From: Paenibacillus protaetiae | GTDB taxonomy: Bacteria; Bacillota; Bacilli; Paenibacillales; Paenibacillaceae | NCBI RefSeq assembly: GCF_004135365.1 | Contig: NZ_CP035492.1 | Span: forward strand, 2,340,001 to 2,404,000 | Length of the DNA: 64,000 nucleotides | Direction of reading: 5' to 3' | Shown here: positions 9,705 through 17,813 of the stretch, piece after piece | Layout: each line of letters starts with the position of its first letter | How positions within the stretch are numbered: position 1 is the first letter of the stretch | Notes under the pieces: model-generated | Database searches by the model: none | Told to the model about the DNA's origin: nothing | Seen by the model: only the letters and a program-made list of their open reading frames with translations | Position numbers and translations under genes: made by a program

Positions 9705-9887
9705 GTCTATTCACTCCTGTCTGTCAGCCGCTATTCTATTAATCTTATCCTACTAAAAAATGATAGCGGTGTCCATTCCAAGCGGCGCTCGTCAGATTGG
9801 ATACCGATAAATCGAGTATCCGTATACCATTCTTATGTATGGAAGGAGAGGAATAGTACGGCTTCAGATCATCCATTTGCGAACAGC

Positions 9888-10376
9888 TTAAATCGCCAAA
9901 ACCAGCTCGGCTACTCCTTTTATTTCCCATGAAATGGGGTCCAGTACATGAAACGCCCGCGGATATGTCACCTTGGCAATCATGACAACGCCCGGATGTT
10001 TAAGCACAGTCTCATAATGGTACGTTTCATTAGTATAGAAATAAGGAAACGCATTGTCTTCATTAATAACGTCAAACAAAAGCACCTGAACAGCTTCCTT
10101 GAACGGAGATCCCGGAAGCGGTTCCCCCGTCTCGTCCAGCATTAAATTGCTTTGCAAATAAGCCTTTGCATATGCATAAGCCGCTTCCGGATCAATACGG
10201 GCATATCCGTCTCCCAGCGCTTCAAGATCAATTTGCTGAGCGCCTGCATGGGTAGCCCGGTTAACCGCAGATTTGCTTTGATTCAGCAGCTGAAGCGCCT
10301 GTTCCTCATCAGTTTGCAATGCGATCAGCGTTATCCAAAGCCCGGACATTACAATTAGGATCAACAGCTTAGCCAT
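9888..10376 (-). CDS. Tad-locus pseudopilin-like protein (TadE/TadF-like position)
   Basis: The 162-residue protein starts with a hydrophobic helix (MAKLLILIVMSGLWITLIAL) followed at once by Asp-Glu, and then a soluble domain (QQIDLEALGDGYARIDPEAA...). This is the layout of TadE/TadF-type minor pilins, although I do not see a clear prepilin-peptidase site. It is the last gene of the pilus operon. I use the ATG at 10376, which has GAGGGTG upstream, rather than the GTG at 10385. Confidence 0.6.
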   Translation of the reverse strand: MAKLLILIVMSGLWITLIALQTDEEQALQLLNQSKSAVNRATHAGAQQIDLEALGDGYARIDPEAAYAYAKAYLQSNLMLDETGEPLPGSPFKEAVQVLLFDVINEDNAFPYFYTNETYHYETVLKHPGVVMIAKVTYPRAFHVLDPISWEIKGVAELVLAI

Positions 10377-10394
10377 TAAGCACACCCTCGCATC

Positions 10395-10820
10395 TTAACG
10401 TACATACTCGCTCATTCGGATGCCGAAAGCATGAAGCTTCGCGCCTTTCTGAGGTTTATCAAACCCGATCAGCTGGTCAATCCGCAGCAAATCTTCGTAA
10501 GGGTATTCCGCTTCCAGACGCAGTCCCGTCCCTCTCGGGAGCGGATCGGCTGCGTCTGATGCATCAGCGCCGCTCGTTGATGATACACGGAACACAATGT
10601 CTTCCGGCTTCAAGCCGAATTGGCGCAGCCTGTCTTTGGAAGCCGTCAGCATCCCATTATCAATATATCCATAAGCGCCGCTCGCTCCCACCTCTAGCAA
10701 ATAATCTACCTCCTGCTGAAGCACGGCTTGCCGGACAATAAGAACGTGCCTGTAAACAGGCGAAAACATCATCCAGCAAACGATTCCCGAAAACAAAACA
10801 AACACTAGAATGCTCTTCAT
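10395..10820 (-). CDS. Tad-locus pseudopilin-like protein
   Basis: The 141-residue protein has an N-terminal hydrophobic helix (SILVFVLFSGIVCWMMF), then an amphipathic stretch (VLIVRQAVLQQEVDYLLEVGASGAYGYID) and a soluble C-terminal domain. The start overlaps the stop of the 48-residue gene upstream (ATGA), which indicates translational coupling. By position it should be a minor pilin or an assembly protein of the Tad system. Confidence 0.6.
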   Translation of the reverse strand: MKSILVFVLFSGIVCWMMFSPVYRHVLIVRQAVLQQEVDYLLEVGASGAYGYIDNGMLTASKDRLRQFGLKPEDIVFRVSSTSGADASDAADPLPRGTGLRLEAEYPYEDLLRIDQLIGFDKPQKGAKLHAFGIRMSEYVR

Positions 10821-10963
10821 GGGTTCATGCGGCGTATATAGCTTCCGACAGCTTCTCCGGTTCCTTTCACCTGCTGCTTCATGCCATGATCGCCTTCCGC
10901 TACGCTGTTATAAATCGCAATAACAGTAATAAGCAGCAATACTGTCACAAGCAAGCCGCGCAT
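10817..10963 (-). CDS. 48-residue Flp pilin-like small membrane protein
   Basis: GGAGGTG precedes the ATG by six bases. The peptide begins MRGLLVTVLLLITVIAIYNS and then has a charged tail (VAEGDHGMKQQVKGTG). The short basic start followed by one hydrophobic helix fits an Flp-type pilin or pseudopilin, but the usual Gly-x-x-x-x-Glu-Tyr processing site is not present. It overlaps the next gene by four bases. Confidence 0.6.
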   Translation of the reverse strand: MRGLLVTVLLLITVIAIYNSVAEGDHGMKQQVKGTGEAVGSYIRRMNP

Positions 10964-10998
10964 AGGTTCACCTCCGCCCTTTCGATAAATCGCATGGA

Positions 10999-11160
10999 TT
11001 ATTTGTCGTCATCCTCCAACAGCTCGCCGATCCGGGTGTTGGCGTTGCTTCCCTGCTCTTTAATGCGTGCCTGCGTTCCGGTTGAGTCTGCAGCAATGAC
11101 GCTGTTGAACAAAAGGACCACAACCACAATCATCATGACCGTTATTAAAATATTGCGCAT
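10999..11160 (-). CDS. 53-residue Flp pilin-like small membrane protein
   Basis: AAGGAGGTG precedes the ATG at 11160. The peptide begins MRNILITVMMIVVVVLLFNS and continues with a hydrophilic tail that ends in EDDDK. It resembles the 48-residue neighbour (short basic start, one helix, N-S just after it), so the two look like duplicated small subunits. A 98-residue reading of this frame from 11295 lacks a ribosome binding site. About 175 bases separate it from tadC, with no gene in between. Confidence 0.6.
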   Translation of the reverse strand: MRNILITVMMIVVVVLLFNSVIAADSTGTQARIKEQGSNANTRIGELLEDDDK

Positions 11161-11336
11161 ATTTTCACCTCCTTCATAGCCGGATGTTCCGCCGGCGGGA
11201 TGTTCCGCGCTCGCATGCGGATGTTTTCTGCGCGCAGCAGGTGCTGGCAGCATAAGCCTCAGCTTATTAAAGCCGCTTACAGCAGGCGCTGGCATGTGGC
11301 GGCTTATTAAGCTGCTTGCAGCCGTCTGCCCGCTGT

Positions 11337-12236
11337 TCAGCCAAGCGCGTCAAACAGCCTTTGCCCTTCCTGTACCCAAGGATAAATAAACACATCAAAC
11401 GTATATAGAATCGGAATTCCTGCCAGTACAAAAAGCACATAAGAGCTTGATTCCTTACGGCTCTCCTTCTCCAGCTCCAGCTTCTCCTTATAATCCTGGA
11501 TCCGTTCGCGAAGCAGCTCGTAATATTCGCGGCTTTCATGCTGGCGTATGGCGTCAATCGTTTCCGTAAAGCTCATTCCTTCATCCGTGCCAACTTTTCG
11601 CTTAAAGGAGCGCAGTGCTTCTTCCGGGTCGTGATACCACTCCGCGAGCAGCCGCTCCAGGTCGCTCCGGAGCAGCCTTGAAAAAGGAACGCAGCGCATA
11701 AGCTTGGCATGAATATGGAGCGAGGAATCCGCCAAATAAAGCAGCTGGCTGCTGATGATATAAATTTCTTTCGTGATTTGATGGGCGCGAAGCTTTCGGA
11801 CAGCGCGAAGCCAAGACATATCGAAAGATGCAGCCGCTATTAATAGAAGAAACGCGCCGCAGCAATAGGCGCTGGCTCCAGCGGCCAGCAGCCCTTGCGA
11901 ATTTGCCCAAAGCGCCAGCAGCAATAACGCCGGCAGCAGGAGCAGCATAAGCCTCCTGCCCAGCATGTACCAAGCCGGATCGGCGGTTACCCCGCAGCCG
12001 GACAGCAAAGCCTGGCGCTCTAAAAACGCGTGCTGCTTCCGGTTAAGATGCGCCAGCTTCAGCCATTTGTCCGGTAATTCACGGCTTCTCATCCGCTTAA
12101 GCGGAATATGGAGCCACCTTGGCCTTTTGCCAGGGAGCAGACGGAGCAGTAAAAACAAAGCAGCAAAACAAAATCCGAATTGGCCGGTTAAAGCGGCCGC
12201 ATCGACCAATGAGCCAACCGATAAATGAATGTGCAC
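11337..12236 (-). CDS. tadC: TadC-like pilus assembly inner-membrane protein
   Basis: The 299-residue protein has hydrophobic segments near residues 15-35, 100-150 and 270-290 around a cytoplasmic helical region (IYIISSQLLYLADSSLHIHAKLM...). This is the GspF/T2SSF-like layout of TadB/TadC platform proteins. It follows tadB on the same strand. The start is GTG at 12236, with GGAAGG just upstream. Confidence 0.75.
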   Translation of the reverse strand: MHIHLSVGSLVDAAALTGQFGFCFAALFLLLRLLPGKRPRWLHIPLKRMRSRELPDKWLKLAHLNRKQHAFLERQALLSGCGVTADPAWYMLGRRLMLLLLPALLLLALWANSQGLLAAGASAYCCGAFLLLIAAASFDMSWLRAVRKLRAHQITKEIYIISSQLLYLADSSLHIHAKLMRCVPFSRLLRSDLERLLAEWYHDPEEALRSFKRKVGTDEGMSFTETIDAIRQHESREYYELLRERIQDYKEKLELEKESRKESSSYVLFVLAGIPILYTFDVFIYPWVQEGQRLFDALG

Positions 12237-12264
12237 AACCTCCTTCCGAGAAGCAGCGAGGCTT

Positions 12265-13203
12265 TTACATCTTTTTGCGGGACAGCCACAAGCCCATCAG
12301 AAACGATATAAAAATAAGCAATCCCGCATTCAGCAGCATGTTCCGCCCTTGCGGGTCAACGACGTAATAGTAATAAGCGTTGGAACCGTCATAATGAATG
12401 TTGATGCCGATAAATAAGGCGAGAAAAAAAACCGGCGTAAAATTGGCGATCCGGATTTCCAGCAGCTTGCTCCTCTCCTGTTCATTAGCCCGCCGCGCTT
12501 TGCGCATGTCGGTAATGAGCTCCTTGAGCCCCTCGGTAATCGGCACGCCTTCGGTCAAGGCAACCCGCAGCAAATTTACAAAATAATCAGCCCAAACGCT
12601 GCCGATGGCGGAGGCGAATAAACGCAAGCTTTTCTCATCGTCATCCCGGACGGATAAATTCCGGTACAGCTGTTCAAATACAGGCTGCATTGGGCCGATC
12701 AGCCGCCTTTCGTCAATGGTCCGCTGCAAAGCAAGACGCAGCTGCTTGCCGCCCGTAATCAAATAACATTGATAAAACAGCTCTACAGAGGGCAAAAAAT
12801 CATTTTGCGTCTGAAGCCGGCGTTGTATTAAAATGGCGCGAAGCGTCATATACGGCAGCAGCGCAAAAACGCCGCCCATTAATATAACGCCTTTGGCGCT
12901 TTGAAAAAACAGCCCGCCGACCGCAATTCCTGCGATCATCAGCATTAAAGACAAGGCCACTAAGCGCACCGGCTGCGCATTCATCTGCAATGTCTCCAGC
13001 AGCTCCGACAAATGATTATAAGCCCGGCCGGCCCGCTGAAGCCGGCGGTCCAGCTTTTTGCTTAAAGAACGGTCTGCCCGGTAGGTCAGCCTGCTTTGCC
13101 TGCTGTGCGTATTCATAACCCCATGCAGCAGCTGGTACCATACATAACCAAGCAATAAAAACAGCAGCGCAGTTGCAGCATAAATGGATACGTCCAGCCT
13201 CAT
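12265..13203 (-). CDS. tadB: TadB-like pilus assembly inner-membrane protein
   Basis: The 312-residue protein has an N-terminal helix, a central helix pair (LVALSLMLMIAGIAVGGLFF) and a C-terminal pair, with the T2SSF-type cytoplasmic domain between them (FLPSVELFYQCYLITGGKQL...). In Tad systems TadB and TadC form the platform moved by the TadA ATPase. The ATG overlaps the tadA stop by four bases (13200-13203). Confidence 0.8.
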   Translation of the reverse strand: MRLDVSIYAATALLFLLLGYVWYQLLHGVMNTHSRQSRLTYRADRSLSKKLDRRLQRAGRAYNHLSELLETLQMNAQPVRLVALSLMLMIAGIAVGGLFFQSAKGVILMGGVFALLPYMTLRAILIQRRLQTQNDFLPSVELFYQCYLITGGKQLRLALQRTIDERRLIGPMQPVFEQLYRNLSVRDDDEKSLRLFASAIGSVWADYFVNLLRVALTEGVPITEGLKELITDMRKARRANEQERSKLLEIRIANFTPVFFLALFIGINIHYDGSNAYYYYVVDPQGRNMLLNAGLLIFISFLMGLWLSRKKM

Positions 13204-14576
13204 TCCATCACCATCCTGCTTCGCTGCCGCAGCCGAGCGGTCAGTTCCGGAACGTCCGGGTCCGGGTACTGCCAGTCATCCGCCGTCTCATCGTATACCG
13301 CCCAATTGCGGACAACCGTCTCTCCGCCTTCCCAAGCCAGCTTGCCGATTCGGGAGATGACCCGCCTCCCGTCCCCGATATTGCGCATTTCAATGCCCAC
13401 TTGCGTTACATATTGGGCAATGCGTTTCACGAGCCGGTCCGGATTAATGCCTCTGCCGTCCAGCATGCACATATCGGTTATCGCTTCCGGCACATCCTCC
13501 AGCGTGTTGGCGTGAACGGTCGTCATACTTCCCGAATGCCCCCGGGTACAAGCCCGCACATAAATATTGGCATCTTCATCGCGAATCTCCGCATGAACGA
13601 TCCGCTGCGGCGACTGGCGAAGCGCAAGCTTAAACGCCTGAGACGCTTTATGCAGCTGATCATCCTCATCCGCTTCATATTCGATTATGTTTCTGGAAGG
13701 AAAATCGCGGCTGAGCATCATTTCATGCCTGCCTTCGATCGTAATAATGCGCTCTTGTTCCGGCAGTTCCGCAATCAATGCTTTCATTAAATTGGTTTTG
13801 CCGGAGTTTGTCGGGCCGATAATGACGATATTCAGCCGTGCGGCAAGCACTTGCCGAAGCAGCCCGGCTATACGGCTGTTAATTGTGCGGTAGGCAGGCT
13901 GGCACAGCTCATCCAGGCTAAATGATTTAACCGTATAAAAACGAATGGTCAACGTCGGCTTGGACGTATAGCCGTAACCGGTCATCGTCACCCTGGAGCC
14001 GTCTCGAAGCATTACTTCCGCCCAGCGTTTGCGCGGATTAATCCGGTCATTGTTAAACAACACCAGATTTTGCTGAATCCGCTCCACCTCGCGTTCATGC
14101 TCAAACCGGTAAACGGAAGGAACAGCCGTACCGCCGCGCACTTCAAAAATAGCCGTACCGACAACCTGAATTTCCTCCAGCCCTTCTTTATGGCGAAGTA
14201 CAAGCTCAAGTACGTTAAGGCCGATAACCTCGGCAAACAGCGCTTCGGCAAGCGTCTCGTAAGGCGAATTGTATCCGTCCAGCTGGTGAATGCGCAGCCG
14301 GATGAGACGATCTGCAATCATCGCTAAAATGCGGTCTCTTTCCCGGCTGAAGCCAAGAACCGCCCGGTTCAGCGTCTCGTTATATTCCCGGCGCGCTTCC
14401 TCGTTTAACCCTTGCGGCGATGCTAAATAAGACCGGATATCCTCGGCTAATTGCTTGAAGTCCCGCGCCTCGGCGCCTGCAACCGGCCGGACAGATCCAG
14501 CGCCATCCGTCCCATCTTGCTGCCGAAGCTGCGCCGAATAACCGGCTGGAGAAAATTTATGCTCCGAGGGCTTCAA
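13200..14576 (-). CDS. tadA: TadA/CpaF-type secretion ATPase
   Basis: The 458-residue protein is a type II/IV secretion ATPase. Walker A is GPTNSGKTNLM, the Walker B/Asp-box region is RIVHAEIRDEDANIYV, and the His motif is GHSGSMTTVHAN. It powers assembly of the Tad pilus from the cytoplasmic face. I place the start at TTG 14576, which overlaps the tadZ stop as TTGA and has GGAGGGG seven bases upstream; a longer frame to 14729 runs antithetically through tadZ. Length and motifs are normal for CpaF. Confidence 0.88.
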   Translation of the reverse strand: MKPSEHKFSPAGYSAQLRQQDGTDGAGSVRPVAGAEARDFKQLAEDIRSYLASPQGLNEEARREYNETLNRAVLGFSRERDRILAMIADRLIRLRIHQLDGYNSPYETLAEALFAEVIGLNVLELVLRHKEGLEEIQVVGTAIFEVRGGTAVPSVYRFEHEREVERIQQNLVLFNNDRINPRKRWAEVMLRDGSRVTMTGYGYTSKPTLTIRFYTVKSFSLDELCQPAYRTINSRIAGLLRQVLAARLNIVIIGPTNSGKTNLMKALIAELPEQERIITIEGRHEMMLSRDFPSRNIIEYEADEDDQLHKASQAFKLALRQSPQRIVHAEIRDEDANIYVRACTRGHSGSMTTVHANTLEDVPEAITDMCMLDGRGINPDRLVKRIAQYVTQVGIEMRNIGDGRRVISRIGKLAWEGGETVVRNWAVYDETADDWQYPDPDVPELTARLRQRSRMVME

Positions 14577-15424
14577 GACCCTACCCCTCCCCGATGCTCC
14601 AGCAGCTTGCGGAACCACGGCTGGGCCGTAATGGCGCGTTTTCGTGTTTGAGCAAGGCCGTACCGGTTCACAATCGCTGCCGCCGGCTCCAGCATCGCTT
14701 TTTTGCCCGCCGGGTCGCTGCTCAGCCACTGCTCATAATCGCCCTTGTCCAGCGCCGAAAACATTCCGGCTGAAGTTTGAAATTCCCCCAGCTTCGCAGT
14801 CCCAATTTCTTTGCAAATCTCTTTCACACGATAACCTCCGTTCCAATAAGGCGAATGAATGATCACAGCTTCAAAATGATCCGGTGTAATGCCAAACGTA
14901 GGCGCAACTGCGGCAATCCATTGCTGCGCATCTTCTTGAAAATGGGACAATACCGTCGTAGTTACCAGCACTTTCATATCAGCCATACGCATCCCGACTA
15001 CCGTCGCCGCGTTATCCCAATACGCGCCGACATCAAGCACAATAACCGGAAACGCTTCCGCTGCGCAGGCGATTAAATGTTCCGCTTCTTCCGGCGTAAA
15101 AAACTCCGCTTGCTCCCGCTCCATGTTGCCAAATAAGACGGACAGCTTGGGCATGCTGCCGATGCGGTGCATCGAGCGAAGCAGCTTGTCCGGAGCCAGA
15201 CTTTGCGAACGCAGCTCCGGTCTAAGGCGGTCCAGCGAATCGGAAGGCTTGTCTATACCGATATAGCGATGGATTTTGGCGCTTTTTAAATGAAGGCAGA
15301 AATAGCCGACGCCTTGCCCCGTTGCTTCCGCCAGCCGGTAAGCCGCGGCAAAGGAAGCTGAAGTGGTGCCGATATTCGGCGTCGTTCCAACAAAGGCGAT
15401 AATTAACGGGGACGTTTCGCTCAA
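14573..15424 (-). CDS. tadZ: TadZ/CpaE-like MinD-fold protein with degenerate Walker A
   Basis: The 283-residue protein has a P-loop-like N-terminus, FVGTTPNIGTTSAS, where MinD/ParA proteins have KGGxGKTT: both conserved lysines are absent. Later blocks fit the MinD fold (VIVLDVGAYWDNAATVVGMRMADMKVLVTTTVLS). TadZ localises the Tad apparatus, and some TadZ proteins are known to be atypical ATPases. The start is TTG 15424, which overlaps the cpaB stop (TTGA) and has GGGGAGGAG upstream, the same coupling used for tadA. Confidence 0.7.
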   Translation of the reverse strand: MSETSPLIIAFVGTTPNIGTTSASFAAAYRLAEATGQGVGYFCLHLKSAKIHRYIGIDKPSDSLDRLRPELRSQSLAPDKLLRSMHRIGSMPKLSVLFGNMEREQAEFFTPEEAEHLIACAAEAFPVIVLDVGAYWDNAATVVGMRMADMKVLVTTTVLSHFQEDAQQWIAAVAPTFGITPDHFEAVIIHSPYWNGGYRVKEICKEIGTAKLGEFQTSAGMFSALDKGDYEQWLSSDPAGKKAMLEPAAAIVNRYGLAQTRKRAITAQPWFRKLLEHRGGVGS

Positions 15425-16140
15425 GGCCCATTCTCCTCCCCGAGTCCGTCCGCCTGCATCGTCTCCGGGCTGTACGCTATGACGAGCTGCTGTGTTCCAT
15501 CCTTGCAAGCGGCATCCACCTCCAGCCACTGCTCCTCGGTTAAATTCAAGTTGATGTAATCAATCATGCCGTTTGCATCCCTCCGCGAAGCATACATTTT
15601 CTCCTTGTCCCCGTCTGCAAGCGCCAGCAGGTTCGGATCCTCCTTATCGTCAATTTCAACATTGCTGGAGGATTTGACGGATGCCACCTTAACGGTTTGC
15701 TCAAACAGTCTTCTTGGCTCAGCTCCGGACAAATAAAGAACAACTTTATCGCCGGCCCGAATTCCGTTAGAGATGGAACGGATATACGATTTAGGGATTT
15801 GAAAGGTCGACTCCGCCGGCCCGGGCTGCAAAGTATAGCGGCTTACCTTCCAGTCATACAGCGGCTCGCCTTGTCCAAGCGGAATAAGCGTCTCCATTCC
15901 TTCAGCCGTTTCCTTGCGTGTCAGCATCTCCTTCGTAACCATATTGCCGGGAACCGGCTTATAGCTTAAATCCGACAGCTTGAGCCGTTCCCCCGCCCCG
16001 ATGAAACGGTTTGGCACAACAACGTTGACCATGCCTTTCCTTTCCTGCTCCTTCGTCTGCATCCAGCCGATGCCATAAACAAGCAGGCCGGATAAGATGG
16101 CTGCAAGGAGCGAAAGCAGCACATTTCTTCTTCGGTTCAT
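15421..16140 (-). CDS. cpaB: CpaB/RcpC-like SAF-domain pilus assembly protein
   Basis: The 239-residue protein has one N-terminal membrane helix (VLLSLLAAILSGLLVYGIGW) and a SAF-type domain (VVVPNRFIGAGERLKLSDLSYKPVPGNMV), with the RcpC-like part after it. In Tad loci CpaB/RcpC is an envelope component. The ATG at 16140 has AAGGAGAGG upstream. It is the first gene of the operon, whose remaining genes follow with overlaps. Confidence 0.75.
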   Translation of the reverse strand: MNRRRNVLLSLLAAILSGLLVYGIGWMQTKEQERKGMVNVVVPNRFIGAGERLKLSDLSYKPVPGNMVTKEMLTRKETAEGMETLIPLGQGEPLYDWKVSRYTLQPGPAESTFQIPKSYIRSISNGIRAGDKVVLYLSGAEPRRLFEQTVKVASVKSSSNVEIDDKEDPNLLALADGDKEKMYASRRDANGMIDYINLNLTEEQWLEVDAACKDGTQQLVIAYSPETMQADGLGEENGP

Positions 16141-16166
16141 CGCCTCTCCTTCCCTAAGCAGAGCCG

Positions 16167-16215
16167 CAAAAAAAAAGAACGCAGCTTCAGCCAAATGGCC
16201 AAGGCATGCGTTCTT
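16167..16215 (-). terminator. Terminator-like hairpin in the leader of the tad operon
   Basis: On the minus strand a 9-bp perfect stem (AAGAACGCA with TGCGTTCTT) with a small internal stem (GCC-ATTT-GGC) is followed by nine T residues. It lies about 27 bases before the cpaB start and downstream of the only space available for a promoter, so it may act as an attenuator rather than the end of another gene. Confidence 0.65.
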
Positions 16216-16270
16216 CGCATAGCACCGCTCAATATGTGTTGTTGGTAAATTTAAACATCTAATTGACGTA

Positions 16271-16300
16271 ATAATAGCAAATCAATAATAGAGTTGTCTA
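16271..16300 (-). promoter_or_regulatory. Possible sigma-A promoter of the tad operon
   Basis: The minus strand shows TAGACA, an 18-base gap, then TATTAT. If real, transcription would start near 16262 and pass through the hairpin at 16167-16215. The rest of 16141-16447 is AT-rich and holds no gene. Confidence 0.35.
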
Positions 16301-16447
16301 CATCTTTTTTATAAAAAAATACAGCTTTATCCTTTGTATGTAACTTGCCGGTAACTCTCTAACATTAAAGTGCGTACTTCCGCAATGTGAGATCCGGGAT
16401 TACGATAGAGCCATAATATGAATTCCCCAAACAAAGGAGAGAGTTGA

Positions 16448-17083
16448 ATGAAATTACAGTTAGCGCTTGATCTGGTCGATATTCCGGCAGCAAAGCTGGT
16501 GGTCAAAGAAGTAGCGGATTACATTGATATTGTGGAAATCGGTACGCCGGTCGTCATTAACGAAGGTCTTCGCGCAGTGAAAGAATTGAAAGCCGAGTTC
16601 CCTTCTCTTGAGGTGCTTGCCGATCTGAAAATTATGGATGCAGGCGGTTATGAAGTGATTAAAGCTTCCGAGGCAGGCGCGGATATAATTACTGTGCTGG
16701 CCGTATCCGATAATGACACAATCCGCGGAGCGGTGGAACAAGCACGCAAATTAAATAAAAAAATTATGGTCGATATGATCAATGTGCCGGATATCGCCGC
16801 CAGGGCACAGGAAGTCGATTCACTGGGCGTCGATTATATTTGTGTGCATTCCGGTTACGATCACCAAGCCGCGGGCAAAAATTCATTCGAAGATCTTGCG
16901 GTTATTAAAAGCGTTGTCCGGAACGCCCAAACGGCTATTGCCGGCGGCATCAAGCTTGGCACGTTGCCCGAGGTGATCAAGGCCGCTCCCGATCTCGTTA
17001 TCGTAGGCGGAGGGATCACCAGCCAAGATGATAAAAAAGCAGTCGCCGCACAAATGCGCCAGTTAATCGCACAAGGGCAATAA
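16448..17083 (+). CDS. hxlA: 3-hexulose-6-phosphate synthase
   Basis: The 211-residue TIM-barrel protein starts MKLQLALDLVDIPAAKLVVK and has the OMP-decarboxylase-suprafamily motif ADLKIMDAGGYE and the phosphate loops IAGGIKLGTL and VIVGGGIT. The enzyme condenses formaldehyde with ribulose 5-phosphate, the first step of the ribulose monophosphate pathway. AAAGGAGAGAG precedes the ATG. Only four bases separate it from hxlB. In Bacillus this pair serves formaldehyde detoxification and is induced by formaldehyde. Confidence 0.92.
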   Translation: MKLQLALDLVDIPAAKLVVKEVADYIDIVEIGTPVVINEGLRAVKELKAEFPSLEVLADLKIMDAGGYEVIKASEAGADIITVLAVSDNDTIRGAVEQARKLNKKIMVDMINVPDIAARAQEVDSLGVDYICVHSGYDHQAAGKNSFEDLAVIKSVVRNAQTAIAGGIKLGTLPEVIKAAPDLVIVGGGITSQDDKKAVAAQMRQLIAQGQ

Positions 17084-17087
17084 GGCC

Positions 17088-17642
17088 ATGAGCGCCGTTG
17101 CCGTATCTGCTATCGTTGACGAGCTTAGCCGGGTTTTGCAAGCTGTCCAGCCGCAGCAAACCAGCCAGCTTACCCGTTTAATTCTGGAGGCGAATGCCGT
17201 GTTTGTCGCAGGCGCCGGCCGCTCCGGCTTGATGATGAAAGCTTTTGCAATGCGGCTTATGCATGCCGGCATTCCCGCTTATGTAGTAGGAGAAACGATT
17301 ACACCCGGAATCGGGTCTAATGATCTGCTGCTCATCGGCTCCGGCTCCGGAGAAACGAAAAATCTGGCCGCAATGGCTGCGAAAGCGCAGAGCACCGGCG
17401 CGAGTGTAGCTGCCATCACCATTAAGCGGGACTCAACCATCAGCCGCTCCGCCAGCGTCACCGTTGAAATCCCGGCAGTAGCCAAGCATGCCGAAACCGC
17501 CTCATCGGTTTCCATCCAGCCGATGGGCAGTCTATTCGAGCAAAGCCTGCTGCTTGTGCTGGATTCAGTGGTGTTAGCCATCATGGAAAGTAAAAACCTG
17601 TACGCTGGAATGATGTACTCCCGGCATGCCAACCTGGAATAA
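17088..17642 (+). CDS. hxlB: 6-phospho-3-hexuloisomerase
   Basis: The 184-residue SIS-domain protein carries FVAGAGRSGLMMKAFAMRLMH, GSGSGETKNL and a C-terminal FEQSLLLVLDSVVLAIM. It converts hexulose 6-phosphate to fructose 6-phosphate, which completes formaldehyde fixation. It is coupled to hxlA and ends in a strong bidirectional terminator. Confidence 0.93.
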   Translation: MSAVAVSAIVDELSRVLQAVQPQQTSQLTRLILEANAVFVAGAGRSGLMMKAFAMRLMHAGIPAYVVGETITPGIGSNDLLLIGSGSGETKNLAAMAAKAQSTGASVAAITIKRDSTISRSASVTVEIPAVAKHAETASSVSIQPMGSLFEQSLLLVLDSVVLAIMESKNLYAGMMYSRHANLE

Positions 17643-17700
17643 TGGACTCCCCCAAAACGTCAAGCGGCAAGCAACGCTTCAACCCGGGGCGCCGCAGGGG

Positions 17701-17747
17701 AGCAAAAAGCCGGCTGGCGCTTAGAACTAAGCGCCAGCCGGCTTTGT
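17701..17747. terminator. Bidirectional terminator between hxlB and the IclR gene
   Basis: Perfect 19-bp arms (17706-17724 and 17727-17745) flank a two-base loop. A run of five T follows on the minus strand and TTT on the plus strand, so it can serve both convergent genes. Confidence 0.9.
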
Positions 17748-17813
17748 ACGGTTCAGGTCATTCGCAAGGTCCGGGCTCAATTTTCAGCGAGGCGATGCAG
17801 GCAGATGTCGCGG

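Noticed and set aside
9745-9930. 61-residue minus-strand frame
   Set aside because: It overlaps the end of the pseudopilin-like gene in another frame, with no ribosome binding site or recognisable sequence.
16338-16354. Possible fourth GlnR box before hxlA (TGTAACTTGCCGGTAAC)
   Set aside because: Only the left half-site fits; the right half reads GTAAC, not TNACA.
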